Shown here: in pieces, positions 1-6,961 of the stretch
How the letters are laid out: each line of letters starts with the position of its first letter
Numbering within the stretch: the stretch's first letter is position 1
From: Bacteroidota bacterium
GTDB lineage: Bacteria; Bacteroidota; Bacteroidia; Bacteroidales; UBA1402
DNA: 9,313 nucleotides
Assembly: GCA_030706285.1 (NCBI GenBank)
Contig: JAUZOU010000093.1
Span: 1-9,313 of the forward strand
Direction: 5' to 3'
Made by a program: the position numbers and the translations under genes
The notes under the pieces: generated by a model
What the model was told of the DNA's origin: nothing
The model's input: only the letters and a program-made list of their open reading frames with translations
Database searches by the model: none

Positions 1-701
1 ACGGCTTCAGCCACAATCTCCTGATCTTCATTTCCGATGACTCCTTTATCTCCCGCATGAGGGTTCATTCCAAGCACCGCTATCCGTGGCCGTTGAATAT
101 TGAAATCGATCATGAGCGATCGGTTGAACAATTTCAACTTTTGCACCAGTCCCTGAATGTCAATAGCCGAAGAGACCTCGGAAATGGGAATATGGCCTGT
201 TGCCACCGCAACTCGCAATGACTCTGTAGCCATGATCATCAAGGCATTCTTTCCCTCACCGAAGGCTGCCTGCAAGTATTCTGTGTGTCCCGGAAAGTTG
301 AACTGTTCAGACTGAATGTTGTTTTTGTTAATCGGAGCAGTCAACAGTACATCGATCACCCCCTCTTTCATATCGCTGACGGCTCTGTCCAATGCCTGAA
401 AAGAGGCTTTTCCGGCTATTTGAGTAGACTGTCCCAGTTCCACCTTCACTTCATCGTCAGTGCAGTTGATGATGCTGATTCTGCCGGTCTGCGCTTCTCT
501 GGCATGAGAGATGGTCGAAAAGCTGACCGTATTCAGTTCCAACGCTTTCTTGTGATAGGCAGCGACTTTGGGTGAACCGTAGACAATGACTGCTTGTTCT
601 TCATAAAGTCTTGGATCAGACAAGGCCTTTAAAATCACTTCGTATCCAATGCCATTAATATCTCCTTGAGTAATTCCGACTCGTATTCTTGATTCTTCCA
701 T
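1..701 (-). CDS. pdxA: 4-hydroxythreonine-4-phosphate dehydrogenase PdxA, N-terminal 233 codons (3' end beyond window)
   Basis: PdxA oxidises 4-phosphohydroxy-L-threonine with NAD in the DXP-dependent pathway to pyridoxal 5'-phosphate; it is a cytosolic, metal-dependent dimer. I read it directly from the minus strand: the frame is open from the ATG at 701-699 to the left edge with no stop. The protein begins MEESRIRVGITQGDINGIGY, the family's N-terminal signature in its Bacteroidota form (GDPAGIGPE in E. coli). Further motifs are YGSPKVAAY, LTAPINK, GHTEYL (His139), TGHIP (His170) and GMNPHAGDKGVIGNEDQE (His215). His170 and His215 are 45 residues apart and match E. coli metal ligands H166 and H211; the third ligand (H266) would lie outside the window. 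Over 100 residues are expected to be missing. It lies 114 nt downstream of rlmN on the same strand. Family assignment is firm; the start is well supported by the position of the N-terminal motif. Confidence 0.95.
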   Translation of the reverse strand, partial: MEESRIRVGITQGDINGIGYEVILKALSDPRLYEEQAVIVYGSPKVAAYHKKALELNTVSFSTISHAREAQTGRISIINCTDDEVKVELGQSTQIAGKASFQALDRAVSDMKEGVIDVLLTAPINKNNIQSEQFNFPGHTEYLQAAFGEGKNALMIMATESLRVAVATGHIPISEVSSAIDIQGLVQKLKLFNRSLMIDFNIQRPRIAVLGMNPHAGDKGVIGNEDQEIVAEA

Positions 702-762
702 AAACTAGTTGATTGATCAGCGGCCGGCATACAACTGCGTATGACAGACTGACAAAATTTCC

Positions 763-797
763 GAAAGATACACATTATTGGGTTTAATCCTGCCAAA
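763..797 (-). promoter_or_regulatory. Weak candidate Bacteroidota promoter for pdxA
   Basis: On the minus strand TATCTTTC (770-763) matches seven of eight positions of the Bacteroidota -7 element TAnnTTTG. A TTTG (797-794) lies 23 nt upstream, slightly longer than the usual spacing of about 19-21. It would start a leader of about 55 nt before the pdxA ATG. I see no clear terminator between rlmN and pdxA, so co-transcription from rlmN is equally possible. Confidence 0.3.
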
Positions 798-815
798 AAA
801 GGAGAAAATTTAATT

Positions 816-1832
816 TCACATTCCGGAGGTGGAAAGCAAGCCGCAAGCAGCCTTTATGTCTTCACCTCTGGACTTCCGTATCGTGGTTTTCAACCCTTTC
901 TTGTTCAGGTAATCGGCAAAATACTGCAGTGTTGTTTCATCCGGACGTTTAAACGGTGTATCCGGAATGGTATGAAACCGGATCAGATTGACACGGCATT
1001 CAAGCCCATCCAACAAACGGAGCAGATGATCCGCATGTGCCTTGTCATCGTTGAGCCCGCAGAACACGATGTATTCGAAGGAAAGACGCCGCTGACCGCT
1101 AAAATCTACCGTTCTGAGCAATTCGATACTGTCTGATAATGGCCAGGCCTTCTGAGAAGGCATCCAGGCGGCGCGTTGGTCAGGCAACGCTGTATGAAGA
1201 CTGATAGCCAAGTGACAATGGCTTTCCTGCAAGAAACGGTTTAATCCAGGCAGGACGCCTATGGTGGACACCGTTATCCGTTTCGGACTCCAGCCAAGCC
1301 CCCATGAAGCGGTCAGGCAATCCAGCGCACGCAACACTTCGTCAAGGTTATCCATCGGTTCCCCCATACCCATAAACACAATATTTGTCAGGTCACCAGT
1401 TTCAGGGATAGAGAAAATCTGATTTAGTATTTCGAACGCTGTCAGATTAGACTTAAAGCCCATCCGGCCAGTCATGCAAAAAGCGCAACCCATTTTGCAG
1501 CCGGCCTGTGAAGAGACGCACAAGGTTCCTCTGTCTGGTTCCGGAATGTAAACAGATTCAATAAAAGATCCATCCAACGTCCTGAACAGGTATTTAACCG
1601 TACCATCCGCCGATTTCTCAGCATGGGCAGGTGCTTCATGAAATGCCTCTGCCCGTTCCGAAAGTAGAGTCCGGGTTGCCTTTGCCAAATTGGTCATCTC
1701 TTCAAACCGGAACACGCGTTTCCGGTACATCCAATCCAACAACTGGCGGACAGTATAGGCAGGCAGGCCTTGTTCCAGCACCCATTGCTTCAATTCTTCC
1801 GGATGCTTTCCAACTAACTGAACTTTTTCCAT
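816..1832 (-). CDS. rlmN: Dual-specificity rRNA/tRNA adenine-C2 methyltransferase RlmN (radical SAM)
   Basis: RlmN methylates C2 of A2503 in 23S rRNA, at the entrance of the peptide exit tunnel, and in E. coli also A37 of some tRNAs. It uses a [4Fe-4S] cluster, two SAM molecules and a methyl-cysteine intermediate. The 338-residue protein has normal family length. It shows the N-terminal accessory domain (about 1-95), the cluster motif CKMGCAFC (Cys112, Cys116, Cys119), GMGEP (155-159) for SAM binding, and VSTIG (188-192). The two catalytic cysteines are both present: Cys105 in TLCVSSQAGC and Cys330 in SRGEDIKAACG, matching E. coli C118 and C355. That pattern, and the GMGEP motif, favour RlmN; the drug-resistance relative Cfr shares the cysteines but is less likely in this housekeeping setting. 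The ATG at 1832-1830 starts the usual N-terminus; no clear Shine-Dalgarno is present, only an A-rich stretch, as is common in Bacteroidota. A terminator hairpin lies just upstream. Confidence 0.97.
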   Translation of the reverse strand: MEKVQLVGKHPEELKQWVLEQGLPAYTVRQLLDWMYRKRVFRFEEMTNLAKATRTLLSERAEAFHEAPAHAEKSADGTVKYLFRTLDGSFIESVYIPEPDRGTLCVSSQAGCKMGCAFCMTGRMGFKSNLTAFEILNQIFSIPETGDLTNIVFMGMGEPMDNLDEVLRALDCLTASWGLGWSPKRITVSTIGVLPGLNRFLQESHCHLAISLHTALPDQRAAWMPSQKAWPLSDSIELLRTVDFSGQRRLSFEYIVFCGLNDDKAHADHLLRLLDGLECRVNLIRFHTIPDTPFKRPDETTLQYFADYLNKKGLKTTIRKSRGEDIKAACGLLSTSGM

Positions 1833-1844
1833 CTGTTTTTAACT

Positions 1845-1876
1845 AAAAAAACGGGATGTATCCATCCCGTTTTTTT
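1845..1876 (-). terminator. Perfect 14-bp Rho-independent terminator between the SurA/PpiD-like gene and rlmN
   Basis: Seven A (1845-1851) plus CGGGATG (1852-1858), a four-base loop (1859-1862), then CATCCCG (1863-1869) plus seven T (1870-1876) form a perfect inverted repeat. Read on the minus strand it gives a GC-rich 7-bp core extended by A-U pairs and followed by a T-run. It starts 35 nt after the stop codon of the upstream folding-factor gene and should end that transcript. The symmetry means it could also act on the plus strand, though no plus-strand gene feeds into it. Confidence 0.88.
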
Positions 1877-1910
1877 GATAGCTTAAAGACTTAATCTAAC
1901 TAGTCTCTGA

Positions 1911-4016
1911 TCAATAGAAACGAATTCTGTTATCAACGACTTTGGAGGCCTTACGAACAGCATCAAAGGCCTGGTACATGATGCGGTACATGTTGTTGGC
2001 ATTCCAGTTCATCCGTTCAGCTTGAAGGTTGAACGCTTCGCCCGATTTGGTCCTGGAAAGAACCTGGAACACATACACACCGTTTTTGCCTTTTACCGGG
2101 GCTGACAGTTTCGCTGTTTTTGCCGTTGTTACAGCGGCGACCAAAGCAGGTTCTTCACCGATACCAGTAATCCGGCGGACAGAGAAGTTAACGAAACGGG
2201 CCGTATCAATATTCAACCGGTTGGAAAGACTAAGTTGAGCCAATGTTGCCTGTTTTTTGGCGGCAATGTCATTGATCAGTTTTTCTGCTTTCTTTTCGTT
2301 GATCAGTTCATGTGTCAATAGCGGTTTAGCTTCTTCAAACGTCTGATAGTCTCCGTCACTGATGGCAGTAATGCCAACAACCACAAACTGATTGGAACTG
2401 TTCTCCAGAATACCTGAGATATTTCCGACTTTACCATTGTAGATGTAACGAACGGCCTGGCGCATTTGGGGTATCTGAGCCAACGTAAGGTCGTTCTTGC
2501 GAACGAACTGTGCCTGCTGGACTTCATACCCGGCTTTTCTGGCTGCCTTGAAGAATGTATTGGCAGACTGATACTGGGCAACGATCCTGTTCAGGTTATT
2601 GTAGTACTTACCGTAGGTTATCGAACTTGGTGTAATGTTCAAGGTTATGAGTGCCAATTTCGTTTTGGCAACCGGCTTTGTCTGGTCAGTCACTTGCATG
2701 ATACGAATATCATATTTGGTCTTGACGGAGAAATAGCTGTTCTTTGAAGCGCTGAAGCAGGCATTCAGGAAATCAGGACCGAGCTGTATGGCATCTGCTT
2801 CACGGAACCAGCCCATCTCTGAAGAATTTCCGCCTGAGACTTTGCTGGCAATCGCGGCAAAATCGCCACCATTGCGCAAGACTTTCAGGATACTGTCAGC
2901 TCTTGTCTGAGCGCCCATAGGCAAAACGATCTGACGAGCCTTGACAGAATCAGGGCCAACCTTGCGGCCAACCACACGTGCCATGAAATAGGCATTGCTA
3001 CTCAGAGTCGGTTGCATGATGGATCCACTGGTTGACAGGAAAGCCTTCACCGTCGGATTGAATGTCGAATTGGCTACATAACAATCCGGATTAACTTCAT
3101 CTGAATTTGAATTGGCAAAGGCAATCGGTTCGGTTGTCGTCGAAAACTGGTCTTTTATGGAATTGATCTTGTCTTCTACCGCTTTCAGGTCTTCTTTGCT
3201 GGCTGCCACATTAACAAGAACGTATTTGGCAGAACGATAAGGTTTCTGAGCAAAAAATGCCTTTTTTTCACTATACCGTTTTTTGAGTTCACTGTTGCTT
3301 ACGTTGAACAATGAATCAGGAATAGCGCTGTAGGGTTTGCAGACATAGGCAAAGTCAACGTTGACACTTCTTTCCTTAAACTGATCTTCGATATCCAGAC
3401 TGTTTGCCGTAACGGCCTTGGCCAGCAGGGTATTGATTTTTTCTTCCAGTCTGGAATATTTCAGGTTGTTTTCCCAGAACAGCCAGTATGTTTTAAGTTG
3501 TTTGATCTGAGCCTGAGCATCGGCAGGATATTGAGAGAGATCATCCTGCTGGATGGTCTTAAGGAAGTTCATCATCATAGACCGGTCAAAGGTTCCGGTC
3601 TTTGGATTCTGGAAAATGGGCAGTTGTTTGATCATCGGATGGACATTGGCGCCGTTGATCATATTGAAAACTTCTTTACCGGTAACCGCTACACCCAATT
3701 TTTCAGCTTGCTGGTCAAGCAACCGTTCGCGGACAATTGTTTCGTAAACGGACTCACGGATCTGTCCGGATACATTTTCATCAAAATTGGATTGACCAGT
3801 CTGGATCTTATAAACTTCTTCCATTTCTTCAATCCTGGCTTCGTACTCTTTGTAATCAAGTTTGGAGTCTCCAATGACTGCTATCTTTTGACGAGACTGA
3901 CGGAAAAGAGAAGATCCTGAATTCAGGAAGTCTCCGATAATAAAGGCAAATAAGGCAAATCCGATGATTAATGTCAGGAATACTGCTTTATTTCTAATTT
4001 TCTGTAAAGTTGCCAT
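1911..4016 (-). CDS. Membrane-anchored SurA/PpiD-like peptidyl-prolyl isomerase family protein
   Basis: This 701-residue protein has the layout of the SurA/PpiD-type folding factors of Bacteroidota: a short basic N-terminus, one transmembrane segment (about residues 12-31), a long SurA-N/PpiD-like helical region (about 45-250) with coiled-coil stretches, a parvulin-type domain (about 355-447) and a degenerate second parvulin-like region (about 515-655). No signal-peptidase site follows the hydrophobic segment, so it is probably anchored in the inner membrane and faces the periplasm, where such proteins help outer-membrane proteins fold. In the parvulin domain the GGDFAAIASKVS and GWF motifs are present, but the two usual active-site histidines appear as Gln362 (ARQIVL) and Arg438 (YDIRIM). 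Chaperone activity may therefore matter more than isomerase activity; this is inference. The ATG at 4016 directly precedes the conserved N-terminus MATLQKIRNK. It lies 105 nt downstream of lptC and is followed by a strong terminator. Confidence 0.9.
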   Translation of the reverse strand: MATLQKIRNKAVFLTLIIGFALFAFIIGDFLNSGSSLFRQSRQKIAVIGDSKLDYKEYEARIEEMEEVYKIQTGQSNFDENVSGQIRESVYETIVRERLLDQQAEKLGVAVTGKEVFNMINGANVHPMIKQLPIFQNPKTGTFDRSMMMNFLKTIQQDDLSQYPADAQAQIKQLKTYWLFWENNLKYSRLEEKINTLLAKAVTANSLDIEDQFKERSVNVDFAYVCKPYSAIPDSLFNVSNSELKKRYSEKKAFFAQKPYRSAKYVLVNVAASKEDLKAVEDKINSIKDQFSTTTEPIAFANSNSDEVNPDCYVANSTFNPTVKAFLSTSGSIMQPTLSSNAYFMARVVGRKVGPDSVKARQIVLPMGAQTRADSILKVLRNGGDFAAIASKVSGGNSSEMGWFREADAIQLGPDFLNACFSASKNSYFSVKTKYDIRIMQVTDQTKPVAKTKLALITLNITPSSITYGKYYNNLNRIVAQYQSANTFFKAARKAGYEVQQAQFVRKNDLTLAQIPQMRQAVRYIYNGKVGNISGILENSSNQFVVVGITAISDGDYQTFEEAKPLLTHELINEKKAEKLINDIAAKKQATLAQLSLSNRLNIDTARFVNFSVRRITGIGEEPALVAAVTTAKTAKLSAPVKGKNGVYVFQVLSRTKSGEAFNLQAERMNWNANNMYRIMYQAFDAVRKASKVVDNRIRFY

Positions 4017-4121
4017 AGAAAAAGGTATATTACAATTTATTTGTCGGTTAAGAAAGTCTGATAACTTGCTTTTTCAGCGTGCGAATATACAAATAATTGT
4101 TTAAAAAATGTACATATCCGA

Positions 4122-4790
4122 TTATTTTGACTTCCTGTATGGATCCATCTTGAGCGAATCCATCTTTTTATCCTGATCCATGTAGATGGGGCCCTTTGGC
4201 TTAAATATCGTATAACGCGTCAAGGTTTGGTTGGAGGTAAATCCGGTTCCTGACAAAACCACATCCTTTTGTTCGATCCGGATGAACGAATCCGAATAAA
4301 CCCTGTCCTGACGCTGGTCCCAATACAAAATGGACGTTTTGAACGTTTCCCCCTTCAGGTTGACAATGCGAACATTTTTTTTCAGTTCCCACAGGCGGCG
4401 TCTGGTAAAATACCGGGCTGTATCACACTGGATCAAGGATTCTACCTTCATACTATCGTTGAAGCGTTCACAATAAACCTTATCCGGAAACAGCCAATAC
4501 GGTTCCGGTGCCTTATCAAAAATCTTCCAGACTGCTGTAATCACTTTATAGCGAATTCTGCCTGAATCGGAAATAAGTGTGGTAACCGAATCGGTGTAAA
4601 GTCCAGGGATTGAATCTCTTTCAATAAATGAGGGGACGAACTCTTTACGCTCTTTCTGACAGGAAAAGGATAAAAACAGTATAACAGTTACACAAAGTGC
4701 AACTGCTATACGTGTTAATGGAATGTGTACTACGAAAAAGTGTCTTGTCACCAATCTCTTATAATTTACGCTTGAAGAACCACGTTTCAT
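4122..4790 (-). CDS. lptC: LPS export periplasmic protein LptC, predicted lipoprotein
   Basis: LptC receives lipopolysaccharide from the LptBFG ATPase complex at the inner membrane and passes it to LptA in the periplasm. The mature part shows LptC/DUF1239 features: short beta-strand repeats rich in Asp/Ser, LYWDQRQDRVYSDSFIRIEQ, and DVVLSGTGFTSNQTLTRYTI near the C-terminus. The N-terminal hydrophobic stretch IAVALCVTVILFLSFSC ends in a lipobox-like LSFSC, so it looks like a lipoprotein rather than the single-pass form of E. coli. The start is uncertain. I give the ATG at 4790, which overlaps the upstream barrel gene by 32 nt and makes a 43-residue signal peptide. A GTG at 4751, just after that gene's stop, would give a more usual 30-residue signal peptide. 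A further in-frame ATG at 4829 is less likely. It is co-directional with coaX and the barrel gene. Confidence 0.87.
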   Translation of the reverse strand: MKRGSSSVNYKRLVTRHFFVVHIPLTRIAVALCVTVILFLSFSCQKERKEFVPSFIERDSIPGLYTDSVTTLISDSGRIRYKVITAVWKIFDKAPEPYWLFPDKVYCERFNDSMKVESLIQCDTARYFTRRRLWELKKNVRIVNLKGETFKTSILYWDQRQDRVYSDSFIRIEQKDVVLSGTGFTSNQTLTRYTIFKPKGPIYMDQDKKMDSLKMDPYRKSK

Positions 4791-6021
4791 TGAACGTGAT
4801 ACCAAGCGAAAGTTTGTAATAATTTTCATGAATCATGGATGCTGAGGGCAAAAGCAACTTACCGGCTTCAAAAGAAAGATTCATCTCAGAGCGTTGTCCT
4901 CTCAACGGCAACCCAATTCCGAATGTCAAACCGACATTTCGAATATTGCCGATCTTATTTGCACTGGTTAAATCAGAATAATACTCAAAGTTTTTAATAT
5001 ACGAATCGGAATAATACCCGCCAAAACGATATTTGATGGCTTGGTAATAGTGAGAGGTGAACATGGCTGGAAGGTATTCTGCTCCGAATGATATCCTTGA
5101 ACTGTTACTGAGACTGTCTTTAGCACCATGGAATTTGACGTCCGCCCAATTCTGATGCTGATAGTCCAACGCCAGTGTCAGACGGTTATCATAGATCCAG
5201 CTGACTCCCAGGCCGATGGTGCGCGGCAGACCAAAATCAGAGGCTACTGACGTATCAGTTGTATCTGTCGACATTGTCAGGGTGTACACATTCGTATTGA
5301 GAGGCATTTTCTCAGAGAATGTAGCCCCCAGCACCAGTTTGTTCTTCTTATCGAGGGTCGCTGCATATTGTAAACCAAGTTCAAGCGTCGACCCATGCAT
5401 GTACCAATTCTCCGATGTCGCTCTCGAATTGAACGACTCGTCATCTGAGGAACTGGCAACGCTGGATTGGGTAATCGTCCCAAAAATGTATTTATAATTG
5501 ACACCAATTCCAAACGACTTTCCCAGTGCAACAGCCGTACCGAGGAAAAGTGTATTCAGTCCGCCTGTACCGGAATAACTATCCGTGTACGTATATTTAT
5601 TGGTCAACGTGTACGAATGGGAATAAGCATAACCGACTTTCGAAAAAGGCGTCAGTCCGATGGCAACACCCCACCAGCGTTTAAGTGGAATTTTCATCGC
5701 CACATAATCCAATCCTCCGTTGGGATTGCCCTGATGAACAGACGCTTCCTTGAACCTCGAATAATTGCCGGAGACACCGAAATCCCACAACATCGTCATC
5801 GTATCAATGGCAGAATATGATGCAGGATTGGCAGGATTGATCATGTTGTTTTCTCTAATACCGATACTGGCCCCTCCCATACCTTTACTATTTCCAAGGG
5901 CAGGATTCTCCAGTATGCCAAAGCCATTGCGGCTATAGGGAGAATTTGTATTCTGCGCCATTAAGACGAAAGGAATTGCAGCCAACAGTAAGGCGGCTTT
6001 CAGGATTTTAGTGTCTGACAT
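4759..6021 (-). CDS. Uncharacterised Bacteroidota outer-membrane beta-barrel protein (possibly FadL-like)
   Basis: The 420-residue protein starts with a signal peptide (about residues 1-22, likely cut after LMA before QNTNSPYS). The rest is alternating hydrophobic/polar strands rich in Gly, Tyr, Ser and Asn, typical of a barrel. Recognisable blocks are NTNSPYSRNGFG (24-35), NPANPASYS (62-70), a mid-section YVAMKIPLKRWWGVAIGLTP (106-125), and the C-terminal blocks VGLTFGIGLPLRG (363-375) and HENYYKLSLGITFNETWFFK (398-417), a closing-strand pattern I recall from many Bacteroidota barrels. I recognise it as a conserved barrel often found beside coaX in this group, but know of no proven function; the FadL-like label rests only on general appearance. 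Its ATG at 6021 lies inside the end of coaX (14-nt overlap), which supports this start and translational coupling, and lptC overlaps its 3' end. Confidence 0.82.
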   Translation of the reverse strand: MSDTKILKAALLLAAIPFVLMAQNTNSPYSRNGFGILENPALGNSKGMGGASIGIRENNMINPANPASYSAIDTMTMLWDFGVSGNYSRFKEASVHQGNPNGGLDYVAMKIPLKRWWGVAIGLTPFSKVGYAYSHSYTLTNKYTYTDSYSGTGGLNTLFLGTAVALGKSFGIGVNYKYIFGTITQSSVASSSDDESFNSRATSENWYMHGSTLELGLQYAATLDKKNKLVLGATFSEKMPLNTNVYTLTMSTDTTDTSVASDFGLPRTIGLGVSWIYDNRLTLALDYQHQNWADVKFHGAKDSLSNSSRISFGAEYLPAMFTSHYYQAIKYRFGGYYSDSYIKNFEYYSDLTSANKIGNIRNVGLTFGIGLPLRGQRSEMNLSFEAGKLLLPSASMIHENYYKLSLGITFNETWFFKRKL

Positions 6022-6739
6022 TGTGGTTAAGGATTCTGTTTAGGCCTATTAAAACCAAATTTTTGTTCACAAAGATGCCATTTTTTAGTTTTCCCGCAAA
6101 ATAAAATAGGTCACCACCTGTTAAAAAAGCGAAAAGGTCAGGATAAGCAGTCCGATAATCCATGAGGTAGCCTTGGATTTCATACAAAATGCCTTGCATG
6201 ACACCGGCTCTGATGGCCGATTCAGTATCTGTTCCGAATAATTCGAACGACTCGCTGGCTTTAACTTCCGGCAGCCGTCCGGTAAATTCATGAAGGGCTT
6301 TCAACCGTAAATTCAGTCCGGGCGTAATGTTCCCTCCCATAAAGGTTCCGTCATCACGGATAAAATCATAGGTGATTGCTGTGCCCATGTCCACAATCAG
6401 GATCGGCTTCCCGGGTTTAAGAAACCAGGCACCTGCAGCTGCCGCAATACGGTCGGCGCCAAGCGTTTCCGGGGTATGATAAGCATTACCGATTGGAATG
6501 GGCGTCGTTGAATCGAGTAAATAAAAATGCGGAATTTGTTGTTTCAGGTACGCTGAGACTGACGGATCGAAAGGCGCAACAGATGACAGGATGCAAGCCT
6601 CAGGATGATGATGATCAACCATATTTTCCAGATACGCTGCAGACAGGTCCGTTGTCGTAAAAATATCCAATGGGTCCGCTTCATCCCCAAAAAGGGCAAT
6701 TTTGCTGCTCGTATTTCCCTGATCGATGACTAAATTCAT
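6008..6739 (-). CDS. coaX: Type III pantothenate kinase CoaX
   Basis: CoaX phosphorylates pantothenate with ATP, the first step of coenzyme A synthesis; this type is not feedback-inhibited by CoA and needs a monovalent cation. The 243-residue cytosolic protein has the ASKHA-fold signatures in order: phosphate loop DQGNTSSK (6-13, Gln in place of the more usual hydrophobic residue or Val/Ile), GADRIAAAAGAW (94-105) with Asp96 as the likely catalytic base, IVDMGTAITYDFI (115-127), and GGNITPGL (135-142). Length is normal for the type. The ATG at 6739 places DQGNT at residue 6, as expected. It is the first gene after a predicted promoter (6800-6769) and a terminator from the preceding unit, so it probably heads the operon coaX - barrel protein - lptC. 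Its stop lies 14 nt inside the next gene. Confidence 0.96.
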   Translation of the reverse strand: MNLVIDQGNTSSKIALFGDEADPLDIFTTTDLSAAYLENMVDHHHPEACILSSVAPFDPSVSAYLKQQIPHFYLLDSTTPIPIGNAYHTPETLGADRIAAAAGAWFLKPGKPILIVDMGTAITYDFIRDDGTFMGGNITPGLNLRLKALHEFTGRLPEVKASESFELFGTDTESAIRAGVMQGILYEIQGYLMDYRTAYPDLFAFLTGGDLFYFAGKLKNGIFVNKNLVLIGLNRILNHNVRH

Positions 6740-6768
6740 GCTATTGGCTGGATGATAAATTCAGTATG

Positions 6769-6800
6769 CAAAAGTAAGGTAATTTTTGGCGGTATACAAT
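6769..6800 (-). promoter_or_regulatory. Bacteroidota-type promoter upstream of coaX
   Basis: On the minus strand TACTTTTG (6776-6769) is a full match to the -7 consensus TAnnTTTG used by the Bacteroidota primary sigma factor. ATTG (6800-6797), three of four matches to the -33 element TTTG, lies exactly 20 nt upstream. Transcription would begin near 6762, giving a leader of about 23 nt before the coaX ATG. It lies just after the terminator at 6895-6861, which fits the start of a new transcription unit. Confidence 0.75.
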
Positions 6801-6860
6801 CAATTCAAAAAGATGTGTTAACAGAGGGGCTTTTTACGTTGCAACGTCGTTTGATGAATT

Positions 6861-6895
6861 AAAAAAGTGCGTCTCTTTTTTAAGACGCACTCTTT
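6861..6895 (-). terminator. Rho-independent terminator after the RND pump / PII-like unit
   Basis: AGTGCGTCT (6866-6874) pairs perfectly with AGACGCACT (6883-6891) around an eight-base loop; after one mismatch three more A-T pairs extend the stem. On the minus strand the stem is followed by six T (6866-6861). It is 67-100 nt beyond the stop of the small PII-like gene and separates that unit from the coaX promoter. Confidence 0.88.
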
Positions 6896-6961
6896 AGATT
6901 GAACCAAACCGTTCAGAAAACCCGGTTCGTACAACGATTGCTATTTTAATCAAAGCTGGGG

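Noticed and set aside
285..575. Plus-strand 96-codon open frame
   Set aside because: It lies antisense to the conserved pdxA coding region and resembles no known protein; the minus-strand frame carries all family motifs.
734..749. Small inverted repeat (CATAC / GTATG) upstream of pdxA as an operator or riboswitch
   Set aside because: A 5-bp stem only, with no recognisable riboswitch architecture.
3498..3920. Plus-strand 140-codon open frame opposite the SurA/PpiD-like gene
   Set aside because: Antisense shadow of a well-supported gene, with no start context, domain or signal that would argue for coding.
3943..3959. Short direct repeat of AGGCAAAT
   Set aside because: It encodes the repeated ALFAFI part of the transmembrane segment; two copies of eight bases inside a coding region are not meaningful.
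4082..4093. TATATTCG on the minus strand as a -7 promoter element for the SurA/PpiD-like gene
   Set aside because: One mismatch to TAnnTTTG and no TTTG at 19-23 nt upstream (the nearest TTTG is directly adjacent). AT-rich gaps give such matches by chance.
6901..6928. Inverted repeat GAACC...GGTTC / AACCG...CGGTT after the PII-like gene, as a second terminator or regulatory hairpin
   Set aside because: Only 5-bp stems with long loops and competing pairings, no T-run; the terminator at 6861-6895 explains the boundary better.
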